DNA of 64,000 nt from Candidatus Kuenenia stuttgartensis (GTDB lineage Bacteria; Planctomycetota; GCA-002687715; CAIWVZ01), in NCBI GenBank assembly GCA_945860915.1, contig CAMARR010000004.1:1-64000 (forward strand), written 5' to 3'. This document shows, in pieces, positions 1 to 7,894 of the stretch (within the stretch, counting starts at the first letter, position 1; each line of letters starts with the position of its first letter). A program made the position numbers and the translations under genes. Below the pieces are notes generated by a model that ran no database searches, was not told the origin of the DNA, and worked only from the letters and a program-made list of their open reading frames with translations.

Positions 1-690
1 GTGCGCATGATTCTGTTCCCGATTAACAGGAAGTCACAACTCGCAATGCTCCGGCACGGCGAGGTGATGGGACGCATCAAGCCCGAGATCGACCGCCTTC
101 GTGAGAAGCACAAGGACGATCCTCGCGCACTGATGGCGGAGCAGGGCAAGCTGATGAAGGCCAATGGCGTCAGCATGATGCCGCTTGGCGGTTGTTTGCC
201 GCTGTTTCTCCAGCTTCCGGTTTTCTACGGACTGTTCGCCGGATTGCGAAACTCACTTGAGCTGCGCCAGGCGTCATTCCTGTGGGTGCAGGATCTCTCG
301 CAGCCTGACCACCTCATCCGCTTCGCCAAGCCAATCCTGAATCCGCTTGTATCTCTAGGTTCGTGCTGCTTGCCACCAGGGTCATCGGAGACGATTTCCG
401 GTTTCCACCTTCTGCCAATCCTCATGATGGTGGCTTGGTTTGCAAACTCATGGCTGCAGCCGCGACCGGCGACGTCGACACCCGAGGCCGAGACACAGCG
501 GAAGATGATGATGTTCATGCCGCTGCTCTTCGGCTTCATGATGTACGGCTACGCGGCGGGGCTCTCGCTCTATTGGCTCGTGTCAAGTTTGATGGGCATC
601 GTTGAGTCGAAGATCATCAAGCGTTCGATGCCGCAGTCCCCTGCTGTCGCGACGGTGACCGTGATGCCACCGTCGTCGAAGCGGTCCTAG
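1..690 (+). CDS. yidC: Membrane protein insertase YidC, 5'-truncated by window edge
   Basis: This is the C-terminal 229 residues of an Oxa1/YidC/Alb3-family insertase, which places inner-membrane proteins in the bilayer with or without SecYEG. The frame is open at the first base and the GTG there is an internal Val, so the N-terminal periplasmic domain lies outside the window. Visible family features are the cytoplasmic loop of charged residues (about 20-50), the conserved segment LGGCLPLFLQLPVFYGLF (about 62-79), and late hydrophobic segments around residues 135-150 and 170-200, ending in a short basic tail. MnmE starts 12 nt downstream, the yidC-mnmE order common near replication origins. 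The identification is secure; only the start is missing. Confidence 0.93.
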   Translation: MRMILFPINRKSQLAMLRHGEVMGRIKPEIDRLREKHKDDPRALMAEQGKLMKANGVSMMPLGGCLPLFLQLPVFYGLFAGLRNSLELRQASFLWVQDLSQPDHLIRFAKPILNPLVSLGSCCLPPGSSETISGFHLLPILMMVAWFANSWLQPRPATSTPEAETQRKMMMFMPLLFGFMMYGYAAGLSLYWLVSSLMGIVESKIIKRSMPQSPAVATVTVMPPSSKRS

Positions 691-702
691 GAGAACGACC
701 TC

Positions 703-2004
703 ATGCGCGCGGGTGCCATCGTCGCCATCGCGTCGGCGCGGGGACAGGCACCTCGCGCGGTGATTCGTTTGGCTGGCCCCCTCGCATGTCTGTTGACTGA
801 ACAGCGATTTAGTCCAGACGGCGGCTTGCGCTACGACGGGAGCGCCCGTGGCGCGACGCTCGGCCGATGGCGAATGCCGCCGTGGCTCGACGGAATCCCT
901 GTCGACATTTGGACGTTTAAAGGACCGGCATCCGCGTGTGGTGTGGATGTGGTCGAGATCCATCTGCCGAGCAGTCCTTATCTCTCGGAACGCCTCGTGG
1001 ACGACCTCGTTGCAGGCGGCGCGGTGCTCGCGGAGCCAGGCGAATTTACGCGAATGGCCGTTGAGAATGGCCGATTGGATCTCACGCGCGCGGAAGGCGT
1101 TCTTGCGCTCATCCGCGCACGTGATGACGCCGAAGCGAAGTCGGCTCGCGGCCGTCTCATGGGTGGGCTCTCGCGAGTGCTCGAGGCCTTCGAAAGCGAG
1201 ATCGTTGATCTTTTAGTGCCGATCGAGGCGGGCCTCGACTTTTCGGATCAGGACTTTCGAGCCGACATTCCAACCGGGGCTGCGCGTCACGCGCACGAGC
1301 TCGGGCAGCGGCTCGCGGAGTTTTCCGCAAGTGAGGAACGGGAATGTCGCCGTCAAAACTATCGCGTGGTGCTTCGGGGATCAGTGAATGCCGGTAAGAG
1401 CACGCTGTGGAACGCACTGACCCACGGAGCCGCGATCACGAGCCCACGCGCGGGCACAACCCGCGATCCCCTTGTCGGGTCATTCACCCACGCAGACATT
1501 GAAGTCCTCGTAGTCGATACTGCTGGAATCGGCGAGGCCCTCGACTCGATTGATGCGGCGGCACAAGAGCGAGCTCTTATCGAGGTGCAGAGCGCCGACT
1601 TGGTGGTCTCGGTCGCAGACCTTCGGAAGAGAGACTTTCAGGCAGGTGCGGGGCTCCGTATTGGGACACACTCGGATGTCTACCACGGATCGATTCCAGA
1701 AGGTGTCATCACCGTGTGCGCACTGACAGGTTCCGGCCTTGATGCACTTAAGTTGGCCATCTTCGATGCCCTGATGAAACACCGAGACGCGACGCCTTTG
1801 CTCTTAGGTTCTCGGGTCAGCGCGGGGCTCAGAGCGGCCTCAGCGGCCATCGAACGCGGCGCGGCCGCGCTTCTAGATCACCCTCCGGAATTCGCTGCCG
1901 CAGACTTTCGTGACGCGCTTCGACTCGTGCGTGCCTTGCGATTTGCTGCACCAGGCGACCCGGTTCTCGACCGGATTTTCTCGTCATTTTGCATCGGCAA
2001 GTAA
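703..2004 (+). CDS. mnmE: tRNA uridine-34 modification GTPase MnmE
   Basis: MnmE, with MnmG, installs the carboxymethylaminomethyl group at C5 of tRNA wobble uridine. The 433 residues fit the family (about 450). The N-terminal tetrahydrofolate-binding domain begins directly at the start (AIVAIASARGQAPRAVIR). An embedded Ras-like G domain has the P-loop GSVNAGKS (226-233) and switch II DTAG (272-275). The protein ends FSSFCIGK, carrying the conserved C-terminal Cys-x-Gly-Lys. The G4 box is unusual: where NKxD is expected only THSD is seen, so guanine specificity may rest on weaker contacts. The ATG has GGAGA a few bases upstream and follows yidC by 12 nt, suggesting cotranscription. Confidence 0.93.
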   Translation: MRAGAIVAIASARGQAPRAVIRLAGPLACLLTEQRFSPDGGLRYDGSARGATLGRWRMPPWLDGIPVDIWTFKGPASACGVDVVEIHLPSSPYLSERLVDDLVAGGAVLAEPGEFTRMAVENGRLDLTRAEGVLALIRARDDAEAKSARGRLMGGLSRVLEAFESEIVDLLVPIEAGLDFSDQDFRADIPTGAARHAHELGQRLAEFSASEERECRRQNYRVVLRGSVNAGKSTLWNALTHGAAITSPRAGTTRDPLVGSFTHADIEVLVVDTAGIGEALDSIDAAAQERALIEVQSADLVVSVADLRKRDFQAGAGLRIGTHSDVYHGSIPEGVITVCALTGSGLDALKLAIFDALMKHRDATPLLLGSRVSAGLRAASAAIERGAAALLDHPPEFAAADFRDALRLVRALRFAAPGDPVLDRIFSSFCIGK

Positions 2005-2049
2005 CGCGAAGCGTCTGAGTCCGCTACGATCTCCGCGGGAGTTCAATCC

Positions 2050-3069
2050 ATGTCGAAGTCATGCTGGTTCGTCGCCGTTGCGCTAGTGATGATGGCGTGC
2101 GGGACGACGCCGTCCGTTTCAAATGTCCCAGCGCAACCGAAGTCTGACGGCCGATGGACTGTCGTTCTTCATGGCGGCGCAGGAGTGATTTCCAGGAATC
2201 TCAGCGCATATCCTGCGGAGGGCTACTACGCCGCGCTAAACGCGGCGCTCGAAGAGGGCATTCGACGAGCGAAGGCGGGGGAATACGCACTCGATGTCGC
2301 GGAAGCGGTGGTTCGGATGCTCGAAGACGAGCCGCGTTTCAACGCGGGCCGCGGAGCGGCTTTTACCGCCGACGGCACACACGAACTTGATGCTTGCGTG
2401 ATGGTCGGAGATGGACTGCGGACCGGCGCGGTCGCCGGCGTCACTACCGTGCGACATCCGATTTCGCTCGCGCGGAAAGTCATGGAGCAGACACCTCATG
2501 TGCTCCTTGGAGGCATCGGAGCAGAGAAGTTCGCCGACGAGATGAAAGTCGAACGCGTCCCCAACACATGGTTTGACACGGATCACCGTCGAAAGTTGCT
2601 GGAGGAGTGGCGCGCCGAACAGAAGGCGTCACACGCCGCGCGTGATGGCCAGAAGAGTGAATCGGCCTATGGGACCGTCGGGTGCGTCGTGCGTGATACT
2701 CGCGGGCGCCTCGCTGCCGCCACGTCAACCGGAGGCCTCACTGGAAAGCGATTCGGCCGTATCGGCGACGCACCGATCGCGGGCGCGGGAAACTATGCCG
2801 ATTCGACCTGTGCCGTGTCCTGTTCAGGCACGGGCGAGGTGTTTATTCGACATGGTGTCGCGCGCGAAGTTTCGACGCGCATGAAGTACCTCGGTGAGTC
2901 GGTGGAGACCGCAGCCAAGTCCGTGATCGGCATGCTTGACCCAGGCGATGGCGGCCTCATCGCCGTCGCAGCAGACGGTTCTGCGACGTTCGCTTTCAAT
3001 ACAGAAGGTCTCTATCGCGGTATTGCCGACTCGCAAGGACGTCGGGAAACGCGCATCTGGCAGGATTAG
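2050..3069 (+). CDS. Isoaspartyl peptidase/L-asparaginase, Ntn-hydrolase family T2, exported
   Basis: This is a plant-type asparaginase/isoaspartyl aminopeptidase. The family is made as a precursor that self-cleaves to expose an N-terminal Thr and then hydrolyses isoaspartyl dipeptides or asparagine. Residues 39-46 (VLHGGAGV) are the family N-terminal motif. The YGTVG segment places the cleavage and nucleophile Thr at residue 209, followed by STGGLTGKRFGRIGD (substrate loop) and GAGNYAD. The first 17 residues form a hydrophobic signal ending MMAC-G, so it is probably a lipoprotein, although Met at -3 is not the preferred lipobox residue. The mature region of about 320 residues matches the family. 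It lies 45 nt after mnmE. Confidence 0.9.
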   Translation: MSKSCWFVAVALVMMACGTTPSVSNVPAQPKSDGRWTVVLHGGAGVISRNLSAYPAEGYYAALNAALEEGIRRAKAGEYALDVAEAVVRMLEDEPRFNAGRGAAFTADGTHELDACVMVGDGLRTGAVAGVTTVRHPISLARKVMEQTPHVLLGGIGAEKFADEMKVERVPNTWFDTDHRRKLLEEWRAEQKASHAARDGQKSESAYGTVGCVVRDTRGRLAAATSTGGLTGKRFGRIGDAPIAGAGNYADSTCAVSCSGTGEVFIRHGVAREVSTRMKYLGESVETAAKSVIGMLDPGDGGLIAVAADGSATFAFNTEGLYRGIADSQGRRETRIWQD

Positions 3070-3135
3070 GGGCTTAGGGAACTTGACCTTCCATGCGCTT
3101 CGGTGCTAATCCCAAGTCCTCACCCGAAGGGTTCC

Positions 3136-3615
3136 ATGCGCTGCCCGTTCTGCAAGCAAGACAACGACAAAGTCATCGACTCACGTTCAAGTAACGACGG
3201 GGCCGTCGTGCGCCGCCGTCGCGAGTGCGTGGCGTGTTCCCGTCGATACACGACTTACGAGCGCGTTGAAGACGCGCCATTCCGTGTCGTTAAGAAGGAC
3301 GGAACGCGCGTGCCGTTTGACCGCGCCAAGATTCTCCACGGGGTAGAGACGGCCTGCGAGAAGAGGCCCGTGCCCGCGGCCGCGATGGAAGAACTCATTG
3401 ACCGTGTCGAATCCAAGGTCAAAGAGATGTTCGAAACCGAGGTGCCGTCGCGTTGGATCGGCGATGCGGTGATGGCCGAACTTAAGGTGCTTGACCCCGT
3501 TGCTTATGTGCGATTTGCATCGGTCTATCGCGAGTTCAAGGACGTCAACGACTTCGCTGCAGAACTGACTCAAGTCAATGGTAAGGGAAGCCATGGCGCC
3601 CAGCCGCGTCCGTGA
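3136..3615 (+). CDS. nrdR: Transcriptional repressor NrdR (ribonucleotide reductase regulator)
   Basis: NrdR represses ribonucleotide reductase genes by binding NrdR boxes in response to ATP/dATP. The ATG at 3136 was chosen because the zinc ribbon begins MRCPFC; the frame extends upstream to 3103 but the extra residues are not family sequence. Cys3, Cys6, Cys31 and Cys34 (CVAC) form the zinc site, RRRREC and SRRYTTYER are hallmark segments, and an ATP-cone follows from about residue 46 to 140. The length of 159 residues is typical. The 3' end overlaps the next gene, itself an ATP-cone protein. No NrdA, NrdJ or active NrdD lies in this window. Confidence 0.95.
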   Translation: MRCPFCKQDNDKVIDSRSSNDGAVVRRRRECVACSRRYTTYERVEDAPFRVVKKDGTRVPFDRAKILHGVETACEKRPVPAAAMEELIDRVESKVKEMFETEVPSRWIGDAVMAELKVLDPVAYVRFASVYREFKDVNDFAAELTQVNGKGSHGAQPRP

Positions 3616-5623
3616 GGACGATGGCACCCTGGTACCATTTCGCGAACGCAAGATCGCGGATGGCATTGCAACTGCGCTCTCGTCGGCGGGTGAGTCGGAT
3701 CGTGCGTTAGCCGAAGAACTTGCCGGAGTCGTCACGCTCTTCATCGACCGCGCGTTCCCCAATTCGCCCCCAGCCGTAGCCGATATCCTTGATCTCTCGG
3801 AGAGAGTCCTGGAGGAGACGGGGCATATCCGTGCGGCGCGGGCGTTTCGCCGGTTGCGCCAGCAACGCGAGGAATTGCGTCAATTGCTCGCGGTGCGACG
3901 CATCAAGACTCCTGACGCCGATGCGCTCGAACACAGCGCTGATGGCGAAGACCCCGCCCTCGCCGCGTGGAGTCGAAGCCGCCTCGTCGGTTCGCTGATG
4001 GACGAAGACGGCGTGCCAGCACCGATGGCGCAGGACATCGCGTCGGCCGTTGAAAAACGCCTGATTGATGGAGGCTTCTCGGTCGTCACGACGACTCTCA
4101 TTGCCGAGTACGCTGCGCACGAGCTTTTTCTGAGAGGCATCGCATCGCGATCGGGGCATCAAGGACACGCGGAAGTCCCTTGGCGCGACGTCGCGCGCGC
4201 CATCTACGCTGACGAAGAGGAGTCCACCGCCCCTGATGCCGCCGTTGCAGGGGGAGTGTTGGCACGATTCGCATTGAAGGAACTCCATGCGCCGCCAGTC
4301 GTTCGCGCGCATCGCACAGGTCGAATCCACATCGTCGGACTTGATCATCCTGTTGCGGTCGAACGCGCGACGGTGCCTGTTGCGCTCCTTCTCGGCGACT
4401 CGCCTCCGTCGGATCTTCGACGTGCGTTGCTCAGAGTTCGCGCAGCGCTTGGAGCACTCAGGCCACACGTCCGCGATTCGGTTTATCTACCAGATCTCGT
4501 GGGCTTTGTTGCGAGCCGTGCGGATTCCGAAACCGCTGATCTCGTTGACGATCTGCTGCTTGCCGTGGTTCCGCACGATGCCTATGGCCGACCCGTCCGA
4601 CCGGTTGCGGAGCTCGCAGTCCCGATTACGGGATTCGAGGAGGGACCCGCCGGACAGCGCGCAGCGAAGTTCGTTCAAGCGCTATTGCGGCGCGCCGCAA
4701 CGACCAAGCCGGGATTCCGTGTTCGATTAGCAATCGCGCCGACGCCTGTCCACGAAGAGCTTTTGGACGTCATTTGGCCGTTGGTCTTATCGCTCCTGCA
4801 GGTGCACCCGGCGACACCGCTGCTCGCGATACGCGATGGCGATCATTCACCTTGGCCGTCGATTCCTCGCTACCCCGAGAGGCTCTTGCTGTCAGTCGGA
4901 CGAGTTGCCGTGAATTTGCCCCTTCTCTTGCTTGATGTGGCGGGCAAATCACTGCCTGAGGCGATCCCGGACTTGAAGGATGGAGTCAAGGTCGCGGCAG
5001 ATGCGATGTTCGAAAAACTCTGGACTCAACGCCGGGGCCCGGCGTTCGGCGTGCACGGCATCATTCACCTTTTTGGAGGGCCATCGCGAGTTCAGGTAAC
5101 TGCCGATGGCCAGGAAGCGGACTTCGACCTCTGGGGGCTTCCGATCGCGCTGTCGCTTCTTGTGTCGCGGGGGCTGATCGCCGAGTCGGGCCGCGCCGAG
5201 GCGACCGCTCGGATCCTCGCTGCCGTGACGTTTACAGCTGGTGAAGCGCGCGACCATCTCCGCCTCGTCCCTGTAGTGGGTGCAGTTCGCGAACGCTCGA
5301 TTCGCCGTCGCTTGCTCGAGGCGACGGCTTCGGCTGCCACGAGATTTGGGGTTGATGACATGAAAATCCTGCTCTCGACCGAGGTCGGGGCAGAGGGGGC
5401 GCTTCCTGTCGTGGCACCCCTTTGGTCCCGAAGCAACCACGCCCTGCTTTCGGGGGCATTCGCCGAACATCTTGGCCCCGGCCTTTCGATCCCGACGGCG
5501 GCCCTCCCGGACGGACTTGTTCCCTCATTTGTCCGTGACATTCATTCGATGTCACGCCTCAAAATGTTCACCTTCTCATCCGGAACCGCATCGGTCTTCG
5601 AGGTTCAGGAAGAACTGTTCTGA
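3593..5623 (+). CDS. Cysteine-free NrdD-like protein with two ATP-cones (probable pseudoenzyme)
   Basis: This 676-residue protein opens with an ATP-cone (about 6-95) and has a second cone-like segment (about 125-195). After that come segments resembling the barrel of anaerobic class III ribonucleotide reductase: VVRAHRTGRIHIVGLDHP, like the NrdD stretch around the H-x-x-G-x-I-H-I motif, and VGRVAVNLPLLLL, like the NLP strand. It contains no cysteine at all, so it lacks the thiyl-radical Cys, the C-terminal zinc cysteines and the glycyl-radical motif, and cannot be a working reductase. ATG 3593 is preferred over 3578 because an AAGGGA site precedes it; it overlaps nrdR by 23 nt. A nucleotide-sensing partner of NrdR is an inference. 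The homology is read by eye and is moderate. Confidence 0.6.
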   Translation: MAPSRVREDDGTLVPFRERKIADGIATALSSAGESDRALAEELAGVVTLFIDRAFPNSPPAVADILDLSERVLEETGHIRAARAFRRLRQQREELRQLLAVRRIKTPDADALEHSADGEDPALAAWSRSRLVGSLMDEDGVPAPMAQDIASAVEKRLIDGGFSVVTTTLIAEYAAHELFLRGIASRSGHQGHAEVPWRDVARAIYADEEESTAPDAAVAGGVLARFALKELHAPPVVRAHRTGRIHIVGLDHPVAVERATVPVALLLGDSPPSDLRRALLRVRAALGALRPHVRDSVYLPDLVGFVASRADSETADLVDDLLLAVVPHDAYGRPVRPVAELAVPITGFEEGPAGQRAAKFVQALLRRAATTKPGFRVRLAIAPTPVHEELLDVIWPLVLSLLQVHPATPLLAIRDGDHSPWPSIPRYPERLLLSVGRVAVNLPLLLLDVAGKSLPEAIPDLKDGVKVAADAMFEKLWTQRRGPAFGVHGIIHLFGGPSRVQVTADGQEADFDLWGLPIALSLLVSRGLIAESGRAEATARILAAVTFTAGEARDHLRLVPVVGAVRERSIRRRLLEATASAATRFGVDDMKILLSTEVGAEGALPVVAPLWSRSNHALLSGAFAEHLGPGLSIPTAALPDGLVPSFVRDIHSMSRLKMFTFSSGTASVFEVQEELF

Positions 5624-5632
5624 CGTTCGGGC

Positions 5633-5638
5633 TAGGAT
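5633..5638 (+). promoter_or_regulatory. Putative -10 box (TAGGAT) of the S46 peptidase gene
   Basis: GCTAGGATCGGG lies about 30 nt upstream of the S46 peptidase ATG. The same TAGGAT-like hexamer recurs before several other starts in this window. No convincing -35 hexamer at 16-18 bp was found. Confidence 0.4.
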
Positions 5639-5666
5639 CGGGACCCAACCACTTGGAGTGATCATC

Positions 5667-7727
5667 ATGCGCATCTTGCGTCAGTTCGTTGCTTTGTGGC
5701 TCGTCGTCGTTTCGCTCTCAGCTCAGGACGTCAACGGCCTTGGCAGGATGTGGACATTCGAGAACGCTCCGTTGGACCGTTTCGAGAAGGAATACGGTTT
5801 CAAGCCCGATGCGGCGTGGCTCGACAAGGTTCGTCTGTCGTGCGCGCGCTTTGGTGCAGGGTGCTCGTCGTCCTTCGTTTCGCCGACAGGTTTGATCCTG
5901 ACCAATCACCACTGCGTGCGTGACTGGGTCGCGAAGGTAAGCCCGAAGGACAAGGACTGGTTGCAGGATGGCTTTCAATCGCGCGCGCTCGGCGAAGAGG
6001 TCCCGATCCCTGGGCTCAAGGTGCAGCAACTAGTTGCAATGGAAGACGTCACAGCTCGCGTGACAGCGGGCGCCGTCGCCGACAACAACGCGATGACCGA
6101 GCGCAATCGCAATGCGGCGGAACAGAAGATCGTCGACGAAGCCAAGTCGCGTTACGGCAAGGGGCACTCGCCTCAGGTGACGCGCCTTTATCAAGGCGGG
6201 ATCTCGATGCTCTATGTGTACCGAGACTTTGACGACATTCGTCTCTGTGCCGTGCCGAACCTTCAAGCTGCCCACTTCGGCGGCGACCCCGACAATTTCA
6301 CGTATCCGCGCTTCGGAATCGACTTCGGTCTCGTCCGTGCCTACGTCGACGGCAAGCCGGCGGATACCTCGGCCCACTACCTCAAATGGAGCCTTGAAGG
6401 ACCGAAGGAAGGCGAGCTCGTTTTCGTCACCGGCAACCCGGGTTCGACGGCGCGCGCTTTGACTGTAGCGCAACTCGAATATCAACGAGATGCGCAGTTG
6501 CCGATTCGGCTCGAGTCGATTGACCGTCGCATCGAGATCATGGAGGCTTGGGTTAAGCAGGATCCGGCCGCTCGCGATCGCGAGGTCCGGGCCGACATCC
6601 TCGGCCGCCAGAACAGCCAGAAGGCATTCCGCGGGTTCTTAGCCGGACTCAACGATGCCTCTCTGATGCAGGCAAAGCGCGACTTTGAAAGCGCGGTTCG
6701 CGCTAAGGTGGAAGCCGACCCTGACTTGAAGTCGAAGTTCGGGATGATTTGGGATACAGCTGCGGCGATTGCCAAGCGCCGCATGGCGCTTGAAGCGCCC
6801 CTCCGATTGCACAGCCCCGAGGGCTGCAAGACGCTTCAGCGAGCGATTCTTGTCGTTCGTGCCACTGACGCCAATCTTCCGGCTCCTGTGCGCGATGCTG
6901 CGAAAAAACAGGCCCTCGCGTTGGACGTCAAGGAAGCGGCCTACGAGCTTCAAGTTTTTGTCGACATTTTAGTGCGCGCTCAAAAGCGCCTCGGGTCTGA
7001 CGATCCGTTTGTCAAGAGTGCCCTCGCAGGAATGGAGCCTGCGGCAGCAGTTGCCGAAATGGTGCGAACTTCTAAACTCGGAAATACGGCGTTCGTTGAA
7101 TCCCTGCTCGGCGAGGGTGCGGACGACATCGTCAGTGATTCCGACCGCGCCATGCAAGTCGCTTCCGTGCTCGCTCCGTTGATGGCCGCGGAAGCCATGG
7201 AGGATGCGCGGATCAAGGCTGAAGAGGCCGCTCTCGGAACCAAGATCGGACAGGCGCTCTTCGCGGTGTTCGGGACTAAGATCCCGCCCGACGCCACGCT
7301 CACGTTGCGCATCGCGGATGGCGTGGTGAAGGGATATCCCATGAACGGGACGATCGCCCCCTGGCGCACTTCGTTCTACGGGTTGTTCGCTCGCCACGCC
7401 GAGTTCGGCGGGATACATCCGTTTGATCTGGCCGAGCCCTACCTCAAGGCTCGCAACAAGATAGACATGAACAAGTTCGTGAACTACGTCTCGACTAACG
7501 ACATCATCGGTGGAAACTCGGGAAGCCCGATTATCAACGCGAAGGCCGAATTGGTCGGCCTCGTGTTCGACGGCAACATCGAGAGTCTGCCGAACCGTTA
7601 CCTGTTCCGTGATGACATCCCGCGCACCGTCAACGTTCACCCGGATGCCATTATCGAGTCTCTGCGAACGGTTTACGACGCGGGTGCTCTTGCCGACGAA
7701 CTCCTCGGCAAGCCCATGTATCGCTGA
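5667..7727 (+). CDS. S46-family dipeptidyl peptidase (DPP7/DPP11-like), secreted
   Basis: S46 peptidases are periplasmic chymotrypsin-fold exopeptidases that release dipeptides from the N termini of oligopeptides. The ATG at 5667 was chosen because it begins a signal peptide (residues 1-19, ending SLSAQ) and follows GGAGTG; the frame runs further upstream but that part is shadow sequence of the preceding gene. The 686 residues match the family length of about 700. TNHHCV (His81/82) carries the catalytic His, and GGNSGSP carries the Ser nucleophile at residue 618, followed by LVGLVFDGNIES. Whether it prefers acidic or hydrophobic P1 residues cannot be decided here. Confidence 0.92.
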   Translation: MRILRQFVALWLVVVSLSAQDVNGLGRMWTFENAPLDRFEKEYGFKPDAAWLDKVRLSCARFGAGCSSSFVSPTGLILTNHHCVRDWVAKVSPKDKDWLQDGFQSRALGEEVPIPGLKVQQLVAMEDVTARVTAGAVADNNAMTERNRNAAEQKIVDEAKSRYGKGHSPQVTRLYQGGISMLYVYRDFDDIRLCAVPNLQAAHFGGDPDNFTYPRFGIDFGLVRAYVDGKPADTSAHYLKWSLEGPKEGELVFVTGNPGSTARALTVAQLEYQRDAQLPIRLESIDRRIEIMEAWVKQDPAARDREVRADILGRQNSQKAFRGFLAGLNDASLMQAKRDFESAVRAKVEADPDLKSKFGMIWDTAAAIAKRRMALEAPLRLHSPEGCKTLQRAILVVRATDANLPAPVRDAAKKQALALDVKEAAYELQVFVDILVRAQKRLGSDDPFVKSALAGMEPAAAVAEMVRTSKLGNTAFVESLLGEGADDIVSDSDRAMQVASVLAPLMAAEAMEDARIKAEEAALGTKIGQALFAVFGTKIPPDATLTLRIADGVVKGYPMNGTIAPWRTSFYGLFARHAEFGGIHPFDLAEPYLKARNKIDMNKFVNYVSTNDIIGGNSGSPIINAKAELVGLVFDGNIESLPNRYLFRDDIPRTVNVHPDAIIESLRTVYDAGALADELLGKPMYR

Positions 7728-7754
7728 GTTTCGCGGGTCGAGGTTAGATCCACA

Positions 7755-7779
7755 GCCACCCCCAAGATGTGGGGGTGGC
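7755..7779. terminator. Perfect 10-bp hairpin after the S46 peptidase gene
   Basis: A perfect inverted repeat (arms GCCACCCCCA and TGGGGGTGGC, loop AGATG) lies 27 nt after the S46 stop and upstream of smc. No T-run follows, so it may be a Rho-assisted or weak terminator, or a leader structure of smc. A TAGGAT box (7782-7787) lies immediately after it. Confidence 0.5.
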
Positions 7780-7894
7780 GCTAGGATCGCACCCACAGTA
7801 TGATGCGCCGCGCGATCAGGGGCGGAGACGGGGCGGATGCCGTCGGCCATCGATCGTGGTGCTGTTTCCGGTCGTCCAGAAGGACAGGGAATCG

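Noticed and set aside
3707-4468. 253-codon minus-strand frame opposite the NrdD-like gene
   Set aside because: Antisense shadow with Arg-rich composition. The plus-strand frame has the family motifs.
6969-7850. 293-codon minus-strand frame opposite the S46 peptidase
   Set aside because: Antisense shadow of a well-supported gene with catalytic motifs.
7769-7894. Upstream extension of smc in frame
   Set aside because: The extra 42 residues lie over the intergenic promoter region; the canonical SMC N terminus begins at 7895 with a ribosome binding site.
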